64,000 bases of DNA. Source: Providencia manganoxydans. GTDB taxonomy: Bacteria > Pseudomonadota > Gammaproteobacteria > Enterobacterales > Enterobacteriaceae. Below, piece by piece: positions 36,273-46,701 of the stretch (the first letter of the stretch is position 1; the number at the start of each line of letters is the position of its first letter). The stretch lies in NCBI RefSeq assembly GCF_016618195.1, contig NZ_CP067099.1:2294001-2358000 (forward strand). The letters run 5' to 3'. The position numbers and the translations under genes were made by a program. The notes under the pieces are model-generated. The model saw nothing but the letters and a program-made list of their open reading frames with translations. It was not told where the DNA came from and did no database searches.

Positions 36273-37115
36273 TCAAACTTGAGCAATGTGTTTTTTAAAT
36301 GCAGATAACGTCAGCCCAGTATGCCGTTTAAAATAACGACATAGATAAGATGTATCTTCAAAGTTTAAGGTAGCAGCAATTTCTTTAATTGATAGCTTCC
36401 CCGTACCTAATAGCGCTTTTATTTCCAATACAACTTGTCTATCAATCAAAGCTTTTGGCGCGTCATTAAAAAAATTACGCGTAATTTGGGATAAATAAAA
36501 CGGTGTGATCGACAACTTTTGTGCATAAAATTGAACATCACGCTGTTCGCGACAATATTCAGTGATCATATTCCAAAAACGCCAACAAAGTTGCTCTTTA
36601 CGGCTACGTTGCATTTTTTGTTGTAACAGCGTTGTAGGGATTTTTTCAGCAATCAATAAGAAAAAGTTTTGTACATGCTGACATAGCATTAACTCAGTAA
36701 ACTCCCCCTTCTGTTGAATAAGATAAACAAATAATGACATCCATTGCTGTAATACAACCTGTTCTGCTAAAGCAACCTGAAGCACTGGGGATTGATTAAA
36801 GAATGCAAATAGTGAGTTTGGTAATTTAAAAGCGATATCGGTCGCGAACGCTTTTTCTAATGTAATAATATCAAACTGCGCCAAACGCGAACGTCGGTGC
36901 AACATCACATAGGTATCGTCATATAAGACAATAATATCGTTTTTCTTAACCGCATAGGTCATGAAATTAATATTAAAAACCGCACAGCCACTTTTACATA
37001 TCAGCACCGAAACATAGCTCGGCGTTAATGGTACTAACAACATCTTATCGAGTGTTGATGCCCCTATACTCACCTTATTAGGAATACTGTATTGTTGGCT
37101 TAAGCCATTAACCAT
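36273..37115 (-). CDS. AraC-family transcriptional regulator
   Basis: The 280-residue protein ends with two helix-turn-helix motifs of the AraC type (AQKLSITPFYLSQITRNFF and IKEIAATLNFEDTSYLCRYFKRHTGLTLSAFK). The N-terminal half looks like a cupin-type effector domain but has no metal-binding histidine pattern that I can see. It lies tail to tail with the LysR gene, 7 bases apart. Its upstream region faces a GNAT gene, a possible target. Confidence 0.87.
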   Translation of the reverse strand: MVNGLSQQYSIPNKVSIGASTLDKMLLVPLTPSYVSVLICKSGCAVFNINFMTYAVKKNDIIVLYDDTYVMLHRRSRLAQFDIITLEKAFATDIAFKLPNSLFAFFNQSPVLQVALAEQVVLQQWMSLFVYLIQQKGEFTELMLCQHVQNFFLLIAEKIPTTLLQQKMQRSRKEQLCWRFWNMITEYCREQRDVQFYAQKLSITPFYLSQITRNFFNDAPKALIDRQVVLEIKALLGTGKLSIKEIAATLNFEDTSYLCRYFKRHTGLTLSAFKKHIAQV

Positions 37116-37243
37116 AGTGCCATTACTCCATCAAAAACAACGATAGTTGTCAAAAGTACCCAAATTGACGAGGTTTTGCGCTTATATATATCACAAAAAC
37201 ACCTAAAATATGCTTCATCATATATCAATATAGAGATGAAAAA

Positions 37244-37789
37244 ATGATACTTTATACCGAAAGATTGATCCTCCGCCCTTGGCAACTCAGCGATGCAGAA
37301 AACCTTTATCGTTATGCTAAAGATGAACATATTGGCCCTATTGCTGGATGGCCGCCACATCAAAGTGTTGAAGAAAGTGCAGCGATTATTCAGCAAATAT
37401 TTATGCGTGATGAGATATACGCCGTTGCATTAAAAGAAGATAACCAAGCTATTGGCTTGATTGGTTTATCCTTTAGCTCTGACAGTAATTTTCCGATCGG
37501 CGAAAATGACGCAGAAGTCAGTTACTGGATAGGTGTACCTTTTTGGGGGAAAGGTTTGATACCCGAAGCGATACGAGAAATTATGCGCCATGCCTTTAAT
37601 GATTTAAAACTGAATAATCTCTGGTGTGGTTATTTCCAAGGTAATGCGCAATCCAAAGTTGCTCAAGAAAAATGTGGCTTTACCCATTATGCCACTTTAG
37701 CTCCACAATATATTGAGTTAATTGGCGAAACAAGGATAGAAGAAACCAGTCGGATCACTTATCAAGAATGGCGAATAGCACAACAATAG
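37244..37789 (+). CDS. GNAT acetyltransferase, RimJ/RimL type
   Basis: The 181-residue protein starts with TERLILRPWQLSDAENLYRYA, the hallmark of the RimJ/RimL-like group, and has a CoA-binding region VSYWIGVPFWGKGLIPEAIREI followed by NLWCGYFQGNAQSKVAQEKCGF. These enzymes acetylate protein N-termini, amino-acid-like drugs or spermidine. It is single and is followed by a terminator and a repeat element. Confidence 0.88.
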   Translation: MILYTERLILRPWQLSDAENLYRYAKDEHIGPIAGWPPHQSVEESAAIIQQIFMRDEIYAVALKEDNQAIGLIGLSFSSDSNFPIGENDAEVSYWIGVPFWGKGLIPEAIREIMRHAFNDLKLNNLWCGYFQGNAQSKVAQEKCGFTHYATLAPQYIELIGETRIEETSRITYQEWRIAQQ

Positions 37790-37809
37790 TTGCACGATTA
37801 CTTTTATTT

Positions 37810-37828
37810 GAGCGACCTTTTGGTCGCT
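37810..37828. terminator. Terminator stem, left copy of a duplicated hairpin
   Basis: AGCGACC TTTT GGTCGCT forms a seven-base stem 21 bases after the GNAT stop. The same 19-base segment recurs at 37968-37986 on the far side of the repeat element. The left copy is followed by GAGGTTGC and has no T-tract. Confidence 0.7.
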
Positions 37829-37967
37829 GAGGTTGCTGACGAAGCGGGATAAAAGCAGGGTTTTTCCCGCTCCGTGTTATCAGCCGAAAATCAATGAATT
37901 GATTTTTCTCGTTTATTTCAAAACCCCTAACGACTGCCGCCAAACATGCTATGTTTGTCAACAGTCT
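37829..37967. repeat. MITE-like element, copy 2 (about 139 bp)
   Basis: This is nearly identical to 21558-21692, including CGCTCCGTGTTATCAGCC, TCAATGAAT and AACGACTGCCGCCAAACATG. It has imperfect terminal inverted repeats and no gene. It is bracketed by a direct repeat of a complete 19-base terminator hairpin, which suggests insertion with duplication or recombination at the terminator. Confidence 0.68.
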
Positions 37968-37992
37968 GAGCGACCTTTTGGTCGCTTTTTTT
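37968..37992 (+). terminator. Functional-looking terminator, right copy
   Basis: The same AGCGACC TTTT GGTCGCT stem as at 37810-37828, here followed directly by a T-run (TTTTTTTG). It should end transcription that passes through the element. Confidence 0.75.
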
Positions 37993-38120
37993 GTCTTTTA
38001 TTGCCACAAGAATACCCATGTGACTATTTATACTCTAAGTAACTCAGGCCACAATTGACGATAACCGAGGAGTATAGATAAAAACTGAACGTAGCCACTT
38101 ATATCTCAACAAAAAGCCCT

Positions 38121-38143
38121 ATAACTTGAAGTATGACGAGTAT
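38121..38143. repeat. End fragment of the dispersed palindromic repeat
   Basis: ATAACTTGAAGTATGACGAG matches one end of the repeat copies at 8411-8534 and 52017-52150. The other half is not recognisable. It lies in the AT-rich region (37993-38262) upstream of the NhaC-type gene, which otherwise holds only that gene's promoter. Confidence 0.5.
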
Positions 38144-38262
38144 ATGCGTGTTTTTTGTTACAAAACGCTGCAAATTTGCATATAACTGTTCATTTATCCT
38201 ATCTATCAGTGCTATGATTTTTCGACAATTATAATTTTAAAATAAAATTAATAGGTAAACAC

Positions 38263-39690
38263 ATGCATGACTATGGCATTTGGACAATCATCACACCCAT
38301 TGTCACAATCCTTTTGGCAATTTTTACTCGGCAAGTGATGCTTTCACTTATGTTAGGGATTTTGGTCGGTTTTACTGTTATTCATGACCACAATATTTTA
38401 CTCGGTGTTAAAGGCACAGTTAACGGCATTATCGATACTTTTGCCTCTCCCGGAAATACGCGTACTATTATCTTTATCGTGATGATTGGCGGTATTATGC
38501 GCTTAGTTGTCGTAACAGGCGGTGTACGAGCGCTAGTTCAGTTACTAACAAATCGTACTAAACTAGTGAAAAATCGTGTGGCAACTCAATTATTAGCTAT
38601 TGTGATCACATCGCTGATTTTTATTGAAAGCTCTATCAATCAGTTAGTTGCCGGTGCTTCAACCAAGAACCTAGCGCGTAAATATGCTGTCGCCCCCGAA
38701 AAAATGTCGTACATCATCCAAACGGCCTGTGTATCTGTATGTTCCTCCGCAGTGATCAATGGTTGGGGAGCCGTGATTATGGGATTGATTGGCGTGCAAA
38801 TCTCACAAGGACTAATTAGTGGTGAACCTTTTGATATTTTAATAAAATCTCTCGGCTATAACCTAATGGCTTGGCTCTCTTTAGCCTCAATCCTATTTTA
38901 TGTGTTCAGCAATATCTCTTGGGGGCCGATGAAAAAAGCAGAAATGCAATATCAGGCTGACCACAGTGCAGGTATTCTCTCTCAACACAACCTTACCGAC
39001 GATGAAGCTGAGATCATTGAGCATCCTAATGCCCATTCTGTTTTAAACTTTTTTATCCCAATCCTATCTACCGTACTGATGGTCCCTATCGCACTGTACA
39101 TTACGGGAGATGGAGATTTCAGTAAAGGCAGTGGCTCTACCTCTGTTTATTGGGGAGTCATGTTTGGTACTGTCGTTTCTTTCTGTTGGTTTATTGGCCG
39201 TCGTTTACTCAATATTGATGGCTTCTTTAAAGAACTCTTTATTGGTTATGCTAATATGCTGAAAATTAGCTCAATCATGATCCTTGCATTTTTAATGGGT
39301 AATGTTTCTGCTGAGCTCAATACAGGTGCCTATATTGCCGAAGTTACACAAGGTGTAATGGCTCCAGGCTTCTCAATCGGCTTTATTTTCATTATTAGCG
39401 CCATTATGTCATTGGCAACAGGTACCTCATGGGGAACTTTTGCCATTATGATCCCAATCGGTGTTCAACTCGGTATTTCAGTTGATATGCCTGTTGAATA
39501 TATGATTGGTGCCGCTATTTCAGGTTCAATATTTGGTGATATGACATCGCCAATTTCAGCCGATGCAATTGTTGCATCAATGGCGACAGACTGTGACCAT
39601 ATTGAACATATTCGCACGCAAATGCCTTATGCATTGGTTACTGCCAGTATGGTTCTTGCGATTTATTTATATTTAGGTTTTTCACATTAA
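38263..39690 (+). CDS. NhaC-family Na+/H+ antiporter-like transporter
   Basis: The 475-residue protein has about 11-12 membrane helices. It shows features of the ion transporter superfamily: [35 protein letters not shown] polar helices, and [19 protein letters not shown] and [19 protein letters not shown] near the end, as in NhaC and tetracycline-like carriers. The co-transcribed D-cysteine desulfhydrase starts 17 nt downstream. The transporter may therefore import the enzyme's amino-acid substrate, or protect ion balance; context favours an amino-acid-related role. Confidence 0.85.
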   Translation: MHDYGIWTIITPIVTILLAIFTRQVMLSLMLGILVGFTVIHDHNILLGVKGTVNGIIDTFASPGNTRTIIFIVMIGGIMRLVVVTGGVRALVQLLTNRTKLVKNRVATQLLAIVITSLIFIESSINQLVAGASTKNLARKYAVAPEKMSYIIQTACVSVCSSAVINGWGAVIMGLIGVQISQGLISGEPFDILIKSLGYNLMAWLSLASILFYVFSNISWGPMKKAEMQYQADHSAGILSQHNLTDDEAEIIEHPNAHSVLNFFIPILSTVLMVPIALYITGDGDFSKGSGSTSVYWGVMFGTVVSFCWFIGRRLLNIDGFFKELFIGYANMLKISSIMILAFLMGNVSAELNTGAYIAEVTQGVMAPGFSIGFIFIISAIMSLATGTSWGTFAIMIPIGVQLGISVDMPVEYMIGAAISGSIFGDMTSPISADAIVASMATDCDHIEHIRTQMPYALVTASMVLAIYLYLGFSH

Positions 39691-39707
39691 TTTTCGAGGG
39701 AGTCACA

Positions 39708-40697
39708 ATGTCACTGCAACAAAAATTAGCACATTTCGCCAAAGTGAGTTTGAACAAAGTCTCGACTCCACTTGAACGACTTGAAAATTTATCACGTGTT
39801 TATGGACGTGAGATATATATCAAGCGAGATGATATTTCATCCCTTGCCATGGGAGGAAATAAGTTACGCAAACTAGAATTCCTAATTGCAGATGCATTAG
39901 AAAAAAAAGCCAAAGTCATTATCACTGCCGGTGCTATCCAATCTAATCATGTTCGCCAAACTGCCGCGATTGCAGCAATGTACGGTTTAAGATGCGTTGC
40001 CTTACTTGAAAATCCCATACAGAGTGAAGACACTAACTTCCTTCATAATGGTAATAAATTACTCACTGACTTATTTGGTACGGAGTCAGTAATGTGCGAA
40101 GCATTAACCGATCCACAATCACAGATGGAACAATTGATTGAGGATTTGGAGTTAGACGATGCTTATATTGTGCCTGTTGGTGGTTCTAATGCTCTTGGTG
40201 CATTAGGCTATGTTCAATGTGCCATCGAAATCGCTCAGCAAAAACCATTACAGGTAGAGTTCGACAAAGTCGTCGTCGCTTCTGGTAGTGCGGGAACTCA
40301 TGCAGGACTTGCTATTGGTTTACAAGAACTTCTCCCTCATACACAAGTTATCGGCGTTACCGTGTCACGTTTTAAACAAGACCAAGCGCCAAAAGTTGAG
40401 AAAATTCAGAGAGAATTGGCGGAATTACTGGCAATAGTAAAAACGCCGGAAATCCATCTGTGGGATAATTTTTTTGAACCTGAATATGGTATGCCAAATC
40501 GTGCGGGGTTAAATGCAATCACCCTGCTTGCTCGTAGTGAAGGTATTTTATTAGATCCTGTGTACACAGGAAAAGCCATGGCTGGCTTAATTGATTACTT
40601 AGAAAACTCTAATGAAAAAACACCTGTACTTTTTGTGCACACAGGTGGTTCTCCTGCGTTATTTGCCTATCCTGAGGTCAGTAAATCGATTATTTGA
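39708..40697 (+). CDS. dcyD: D-cysteine desulfhydrase
   Basis: The 329-residue fold-type II PLP enzyme has the cofactor lysine K52 in [39 protein letters not shown] and [13 protein letters not shown], all typical of DcyD and ACC deaminase-like proteins. It converts D-cysteine to pyruvate, ammonia and sulfide in the cytoplasm, giving either detoxification or a sulfur source. GAGGGAG precedes the ATG. It is in an operon with the NhaC-type carrier. A terminator follows. Confidence 0.9.
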   Translation: MSLQQKLAHFAKVSLNKVSTPLERLENLSRVYGREIYIKRDDISSLAMGGNKLRKLEFLIADALEKKAKVIITAGAIQSNHVRQTAAIAAMYGLRCVALLENPIQSEDTNFLHNGNKLLTDLFGTESVMCEALTDPQSQMEQLIEDLELDDAYIVPVGGSNALGALGYVQCAIEIAQQKPLQVEFDKVVVASGSAGTHAGLAIGLQELLPHTQVIGVTVSRFKQDQAPKVEKIQRELAELLAIVKTPEIHLWDNFFEPEYGMPNRAGLNAITLLARSEGILLDPVYTGKAMAGLIDYLENSNEKTPVLFVHTGGSPALFAYPEVSKSII

Positions 40698-40704
40698 TTA
40701 ATAT

Positions 40705-40740
40705 AAAAAATGGCTCATGTACTTTAAGTGAGCCGTTTTT
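40705..40740 (+). terminator. Rho-independent terminator after dcyD
   Basis: GGCTCA (40712-40717) pairs with TGAGCC (40729-40734). An A-run lies before the stem and GTTTTT follows it. It is placed right after the dcyD stop. Confidence 0.75.
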
Positions 40741-41033
40741 AATCTAAAAATACGCTTTAAAACATCTTCGTTACTAGTATTACCATCCCTCTCGCGCCCC
40801 AGCGACAATACTCTCCGAGTTATGCAAAACCAATACCACATTAAAAATAGATTTTGATATTCATCGTTGTATTAATCGTGTCTTTTTGATTACTAAATAT
40901 GATGCTGATATTGGCATCAAACCTAGCTCCCCATCAGACCTACTTTTTCGCGTCAAAAGTGCTTTATCTATAACCTGTCATAGGCAAATAACTTTGAGTT
41001 GTATAGACTAACTATCTCATTCAGGGGAATTCT
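40741..41033. other. Intergenic region downstream of dcyD, no clear gene
   Basis: About 290 bases. The plus strand has an open but start-less frame of roughly 60 codons (about 40855-41010) without recognisable motifs. The last bases hold the ribosome site (AGGGGAA) of the next gene. Confidence 0.4.
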
Positions 41034-41471
41034 ATGAACATTTATCTACGTGAAATTACAAAAGATAATTTTGAAGCAGTTTCTTTATTGGATGTTTATG
41101 AGGAGCAGGAAGATTTCATTGCATCGAATACTTGGTCTATGCTTGAAGCTGCCTATAATCCTGAATATATAATTAGAGCTATTTATTTAAAGGATACTCC
41201 TGTAGGTTTCTTTATGTGGGTACCTACATCAAGTCAAAAAATTGCTATCTGGCGTTTTATGGTTGATAAAAAGCATCAGCACAAAGGTATTGGCCGCCAA
41301 GCAATGCACCTTGCTTTAGCGGAAATTAAACAAGATCAGCAATTAAAACAAATTGAGATTTGCTACGATCCCAAAAACCGTATTGCTAAATCGTTCTATT
41401 CATCACTTGGTTTTATGGAAATAGGTTTGGATGAAGATGGTGAAGAAATGCTCGCTATTATTAATTTATAA
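41034..41471 (+). CDS. GNAT acetyltransferase, BltD/spermidine acetyltransferase-like
   Basis: The 145-residue protein starts MNIYLREITKDNFEAVSLL and has IWRFMVDKKHQHKGIGRQAM (CoA loop HKGIGR) and CYDPKNRIAKSFYSSLGF. This pattern is that of the small Bacillus BltD/PaiA-like diamine acetyltransferases. Polyamine acetylation is a reasonable guess. AGGGG lies upstream. A second GNAT follows 21 nt later, so they are probably co-transcribed. Confidence 0.85.
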   Translation: MNIYLREITKDNFEAVSLLDVYEEQEDFIASNTWSMLEAAYNPEYIIRAIYLKDTPVGFFMWVPTSSQKIAIWRFMVDKKHQHKGIGRQAMHLALAEIKQDQQLKQIEICYDPKNRIAKSFYSSLGFMEIGLDEDGEEMLAIINL

Positions 41472-41492
41472 CAGCACCCTGAGATGATTTTT

Positions 41493-42008
41493 ATGACTGT
41501 ATCCCTTATAAAAGCCACAGAACAGGATGCCCAGCTGCTCCACGAGATCGGAGTAAAAAGCTATCGCCATCATTTCGCTAAGTTGTGGCTGAATGTAGAC
41601 GAATTAGCGGATTATCTTTATCAAGAGTATTCCCCTCAACAAATTATTAAGGATATACAAACAACCAATACAGAATGGTTTTTGATTAAGGAGCTACAAC
41701 AGCCTATAGGTTTAGTAAAACTAACCTATCATGCGATGATCCCCGATGAATCTCTCTGTGGTACGCAGTTAAATAAAATCTATTTTTTACCTGATGCAAC
41801 AGGTAAAGGAACAGGCAAAACCGTATTTACTCAAATAGAAACATTGGCAAAACAACAAAATGACTCTCTTTTATGGCTAGATGTCTTAGCACAAAATGCC
41901 CACGCCCTTCGGTTCTATCAAGCGAATGGTATGCAAAAACTAAAAGAAGTTATATTTACGAGTAAAACTCAGCAAAATCTTGAATTTATTATGAGCAAAA
42001 ATCTGTAA
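41493..42008 (+). CDS. GNAT acetyltransferase
   Basis: About 171 residues: KATEQDAQLLHEIGVKSYRHHF at the start, KIYFLPDATGKGTGKTVFTQIE (CoA loop) and LWLDVLAQNAHALRFYQANGM near the end, a classic GNAT fold. I prefer the ATG at 41493, which has GAGATGA upstream; an ATG at 41484 is in frame. It follows another GNAT and ends at a bidirectional terminator. Substrate unknown. Confidence 0.85.
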   Translation: MTVSLIKATEQDAQLLHEIGVKSYRHHFAKLWLNVDELADYLYQEYSPQQIIKDIQTTNTEWFLIKELQQPIGLVKLTYHAMIPDESLCGTQLNKIYFLPDATGKGTGKTVFTQIETLAKQQNDSLLWLDVLAQNAHALRFYQANGMQKLKEVIFTSKTQQNLEFIMSKNL

Positions 42009-42049
42009 TCACTCTATTTTTCCAATAAATTACGGTAAGTCACTAAGCG

Positions 42050-42080
42050 AATAAACCCTACCTTATACGGTAGGTTTATT
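42050..42080. terminator. Bidirectional terminator between GNAT and EamA genes
   Basis: AATAAACCCTACC (42050-42062) pairs with GGTAGGTTTATT (42069-42080), with one bulged C. The flanks are A- and T-rich on both strands, and the two genes converge here. Confidence 0.7.
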
Positions 42081-42082
42081 CT

Positions 42083-43015
42083 CTACAACTCACTTTGTGT
42101 CTTAGTGCGTTTATTCGCAATCAAGATCCCCATAATAATCAAACCACCACCAAACAGCACCATTGCGCTAACCTTTTCATCCAATAATATCCCTCCTGCG
42201 ATCACCGCAGTTAATGGATTGAGTGCAATAAATGCCCCTGCATTAGCAGCACCAATTTTATTAACGCCTTGGTAATACCAAACATAAGCTACTGCGGAGC
42301 CTAAAATACCTAAATAACTTAAACTCAAGAGATCCGTCATATTTAACTTTGAAAGATCATTTAACACAGCTTCCCCTGAAAATACAGTGCAAATAATCAG
42401 TAAGAATGTTCCAAATAAAACAGCATAAGCGACAGTATGTAATGCGCCAATTTGCCTAATCACATGTTTACCTGCAACTGTATAGATCCCCCAACTAACC
42501 ACGCAGCCTAAAATAGCCAAATCACCTGTATTTGTCATAAAACCTTCTATACCAGATGTTTTGTCCGACAAAAGAATAAAAGCACCGAATACACATAAAA
42601 TAATACCAATACTTTTACTAATAGATATTTTCTCACGCCAAATTAAAAACGATATTAATGCTATCATTGCAGGGTTAATAGCCACCAGCAGTGCTGCCCG
42701 AGAAGCAGGAATAATTTGCAATCCATAAAAAAACAAAACTTGATAAACAAAAACACCAGACAAACCTAAAATAGCAACTTGCATAAATTGCTTTAAAGAC
42801 ACTTTCTTCCAACCTATGTTTTTGCAGCTTAATACTAAAATTAAAGCGGCAGATGCTAAAATAAAACGAATAGTTGCTGAAAGTAATGGTGAAATTTCAG
42901 GTTGAATGTATCGCCCCGCAATAAACGTCCCCCCCCATAGAATTGATACCAATGTCAACTGAATGAATGTGTAATTCACTGACTGCGATAAATTGATAAC
43001 ACGACCATTGGACAT
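42083..43015 (-). CDS. EamA/DMT-family transporter
   Basis: The 310-residue protein has ten membrane helices in two EamA repeats (SILWGGTFIAGRYIQPEISPL and, in the second half, LAILGCVVSWGIYTVAGKH). SLSYLGILGSAVAYVWYYQGVNKIGAANAGAF is typical of YdcZ/RhaT-like metabolite exporters. AAGGG precedes the ATG. A LysR gene is divergent, 105 bases away, and probably regulates it. Export of amino acids or related metabolites is likely. Confidence 0.88.
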   Translation of the reverse strand: MSNGRVINLSQSVNYTFIQLTLVSILWGGTFIAGRYIQPEISPLLSATIRFILASAALILVLSCKNIGWKKVSLKQFMQVAILGLSGVFVYQVLFFYGLQIIPASRAALLVAINPAMIALISFLIWREKISISKSIGIILCVFGAFILLSDKTSGIEGFMTNTGDLAILGCVVSWGIYTVAGKHVIRQIGALHTVAYAVLFGTFLLIICTVFSGEAVLNDLSKLNMTDLLSLSYLGILGSAVAYVWYYQGVNKIGAANAGAFIALNPLTAVIAGGILLDEKVSAMVLFGGGLIIMGILIANKRTKTQSEL

Positions 43016-43120
43016 AGGATCCCTTATTATCTATTTAAATTAAAAGTTCACTGACACTAGACAGCGCTAGAAGAATAAGTTATTACTTCTTTATTCTCAT
43101 AAACAAATGAGTAATTACTC

Positions 43121-43990
43121 ATGACATTGACCCAACTTGAAATCTTCACATTAGTCGCCGAGCTAAAAAGCTTTACCCTTGCGGCAATGCAATTAAATAT
43201 CTCTCAATCCGCAGTTTCTCATGCAATAAAAGCACTGGAACAAGATCTCAACGTGTCTTTATTTACCCGTGAACAAAACCAAATTACAGTGACTGAAATT
43301 GGCGGTGTTTTATTGGTTAAAGCTCAACATATGTTGAATATTCATGAAGCTATGAAACAGGAAGCTCAAGCCGCAAATGGGCTAAAACAAGGTGTTTTGC
43401 GAATAGGATCATTTGGACCTGGCTCATCTTCAGGTATTTTGCCGCCATTACTAAAAAAATATCGAGAACAATACCCTTTGATAAGTGTGATCGTAGATGA
43501 AGGTGATGACGAAAGTGTGGCGAGGTGGTTATTAGAGAAACGGGTTGATATTGGTTTCGTGATCTTACCTGATGAGCGATTTGAGACTTTTAAAGTTATT
43601 GAAGACCAAATGGTTGCGATTCTGCCACTAGAGCACCCTTTAGCAGCGAAAGACGCAGTGAGTTTAAAAGAACTATGCCAATATCCCTTTAATCTTACTG
43701 AAGCGGGCTCAGGTAAAATGGTAATGGCGCTTTTTCATGCACAAAAACTGATGCCCAAAATTCAATTTCGCACTCGTCAATTACTCAGTACTTTTGCTTT
43801 AGTCGGCCGAGGAGAAGCAGTATCTATTGTTGCACAACTGGCGATCCCCTCTGACTTAAACAATATTGTGATTAAACCACTTAATCCAAAAGTTGAACGT
43901 ACTGTTGCCTTTGCTATTACTAATGAAAGTGAAATATCGCCTGCAACAAGAGCTTTTATAAAAATCGCTAAATCGCTTGAGATCCGTTAA
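43121..43990 (+). CDS. LysR-family transcriptional regulator
   Basis: The 289-residue protein has the winged helix LTQLEIFTLVAELKSFTLAAMQLNISQSAVSHAIKALE and an effector domain starting GVLRIGSFGPGSSSGILPPLLKKY. It is divergent from an EamA exporter, the probable target. Its last 23 bases overlap the 3' end of yqfB on the opposite strand. Confidence 0.88.
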   Translation: MTLTQLEIFTLVAELKSFTLAAMQLNISQSAVSHAIKALEQDLNVSLFTREQNQITVTEIGGVLLVKAQHMLNIHEAMKQEAQAANGLKQGVLRIGSFGPGSSSGILPPLLKKYREQYPLISVIVDEGDDESVARWLLEKRVDIGFVILPDERFETFKVIEDQMVAILPLEHPLAAKDAVSLKELCQYPFNLTEAGSGKMVMALFHAQKLMPKIQFRTRQLLSTFALVGRGEAVSIVAQLAIPSDLNNIVIKPLNPKVERTVAFAITNESEISPATRAFIKIAKSLEIR

Positions 43991-44306
43991 CTAGACGATA
44001 ACGAATGACAAACAATGATTGTTCTGTTGGATAAATTTCACGGATCAGGGCTTTTAACGTATCAAGTGTCATCGCTTCTTGGGTAGCATGATAATCCGAG
44101 ATATCATCGTAACGAATTGCTTCAACAGAAAGGATTTCAATGTTGGTGTAATACTTGCCTGTTTCTAGGGCAAAGACCTTTACAACCGTACCCGGAACAT
44201 AATGGCTTTCACTTTTATCACGAATGGTAATCACTTTTTCGCCAGAAGTGACCAACGGCAGCAAACGCTCAAAAAAAGTGATCGTATCAGGTACGTTCTT
44301 CTTCAT
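43968..44306 (-). CDS. yqfB: ASCH-domain N4-acetylcytidine amidohydrolase YqfB
   Basis: About 112 residues matching E. coli YqfB: DTITFFERLLPLVTSGEKVITIRDKSESHY, with the ASCH-domain residues in GEKVITIRDKSESH, and MTLDTLKALIREIYP near the end. The family hydrolyses N4-acetylcytidine. The start at 44306 has AAGGA before it; the longer reading from 44321 starts inside that ribosome site. The C-terminus is slightly longer than in E. coli and overlaps the LysR gene tail to tail. Confidence 0.88.
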   Translation of the reverse strand: MKKNVPDTITFFERLLPLVTSGEKVITIRDKSESHYVPGTVVKVFALETGKYYTNIEILSVEAIRYDDISDYHATQEAMTLDTLKALIREIYPTEQSLFVIRYRLVNGSQAI

Positions 44307-44397
44307 CAAAAATCCTTTCAATTAATCTCTATTAACCATGCTCCCAAGTACTGTACATTGAGGCATGGTAGCTACAGCGGTACCTAAAATAGGTAAC

Positions 44398-45228
44398 TCA
44401 ATTTTTTAGATAGCGGGCATGAAATGCAATATGTTCACCTATAAAACTCGCAATAAAATAATAGCTATGGTCATAGCCTTCACGTAAATTTAAGGTGAAA
44501 TCATGACATTTTCTTTGGCACACTTCAGCGAATAATTCGGGCTTTAGCTGATCGTGATAAAATGGATCATGAGTCCCTACATCAACCAACATAGGGGGAG
44601 TCACTTGTATTTCATTCAATAAGCTAATGGTATCGTAACGAGCCCAGAGAGACTTATCTTCTCCTAAATAGGCAGAAAATGCTTTTTGCCCCCACGGAAC
44701 CTGAGTTGGCGCAACAATAGGTGCAAATGCAGAAATACTGCAATAACGTTCAGAATTACGTAACCCGATCATCAATGCACCATAGCCACCCATTGAATGC
44801 CCCAAAATAGCTCTTTTCCCATTTGCAGGTAAATGCGCTTCAACTAATGTAGGTAATTCATCAACAATATAGTCATACATATTGTAATGATCACGCCAAG
44901 GCGCCATTAACGCATTGAGATAAAAACCGGCACCTTGGCCGAGATCATAGGCATCGTCATCAGCAACTTGCTCCCCTCGAGGACTAGTATCCGGCGCAAT
45001 AATGATCACTCCATGTTCAGCGGCAAATTGCTGAGCTCCCGCTTTAGTAATAAAATTTTGCTCGTTACAAGTTAACCCTGAAAGCCAATAAATCACAGGA
45101 TATTGTTTATCTATCACATCAGAAGGCAAATAAGCGGCAAACTTCATCGTACAGTTTAAAGCTACTGAATGGTGTTGATAAACATCTTGCCAGCCACCAA
45201 AGCAAGCATGGCGTTCAATTCTTTCCAT
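44398..45228 (-). CDS. fghA: S-formylglutathione hydrolase
   Basis: About 276 residues of the esterase D family, with nucleophile GHSMGGYGALM, oxyanion-side YWLSGLTCNEQNF and the histidine in EGYDHSYYFIASFI. It hydrolyses S-formylglutathione to glutathione and formate, the second step of formaldehyde detoxification. I start it at 45228; the TTG at 45243 lies over the GGAG ribosome site. It is the third gene of the frmR-frmA-fghA unit but is separated from frmA by a strong hairpin. Confidence 0.94.
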   Translation of the reverse strand: MERIERHACFGGWQDVYQHHSVALNCTMKFAAYLPSDVIDKQYPVIYWLSGLTCNEQNFITKAGAQQFAAEHGVIIIAPDTSPRGEQVADDDAYDLGQGAGFYLNALMAPWRDHYNMYDYIVDELPTLVEAHLPANGKRAILGHSMGGYGALMIGLRNSERYCSISAFAPIVAPTQVPWGQKAFSAYLGEDKSLWARYDTISLLNEIQVTPPMLVDVGTHDPFYHDQLKPELFAEVCQRKCHDFTLNLREGYDHSYYFIASFIGEHIAFHARYLKN

Positions 45229-45262
45229 GTATGCAGACTCCAAATATGTATGTAAATAATAT

Positions 45263-45282
45263 AAGCCCGATAATTCGGGCTT
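45263..45282 (-). terminator. Intra-operon hairpin between frmA and fghA
   Basis: AAGCCCGA (45263-45270) pairs perfectly with TCGGGCTT (45275-45282) over a TAAT loop. On the minus strand it falls between frmA and fghA. It has no long T-run, so it could attenuate fghA or stabilise the upstream mRNA. Confidence 0.6.
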
Positions 45283-45288
45283 TGATAA

Positions 45289-46416
<1,128 letters not shown>

Positions 46417-46419
46417 TTA

Positions 46420-46692
46420 TTAACGCAGGTATGTACGAATGAGTGAAATAGCATCATCAACAGATTCTTTCTGGATTTGTGTTGTTGCGGACTCTTGTAG
46501 CCCTTCTCGTAAATGACTTTCTAACACCCCAGCCATTAAGCCATTCACGGCTCCTCGGATAGCGGCAATTTGTTGCAATACTAAGCCGCACTCCACCTCA
46601 TCTTCCAAGGCGGTTTCCAGAGCTTGTAACTGACCTTTTAATTTTCTAACTCGAGTCAACACAGCTTTTTTTTCTTTCGGTGAATGAGGCAT
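46420..46692 (-). CDS. frmR: Formaldehyde-responsive repressor FrmR
   Basis: The 90-residue all-helical protein of the CsoR/RcnR family matches E. coli FrmR: HSPKEKKAVLTRVRKLKGQLQALE, the reactive cysteine in VECGLVLQQIAAIRGAVNGLM (Cys about 36), and SVDDAISLIRTYLR at the end. FrmR represses its own operon and is released when formaldehyde cross-links the N-terminal Pro2 to that cysteine; both residues are present. It is the first gene of the operon. Confidence 0.95.
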   Translation of the reverse strand: MPHSPKEKKAVLTRVRKLKGQLQALETALEDEVECGLVLQQIAAIRGAVNGLMAGVLESHLREGLQESATTQIQKESVDDAISLIRTYLR

Positions 46693-46701
46693 GATAATGA
46701 G

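Noticed and set aside
40855..41010. Open frame of about 60 codons upstream of the spermidine acetyltransferase-like gene
   Set aside because: It has no start codon and no motif; too weak to call a gene remnant.
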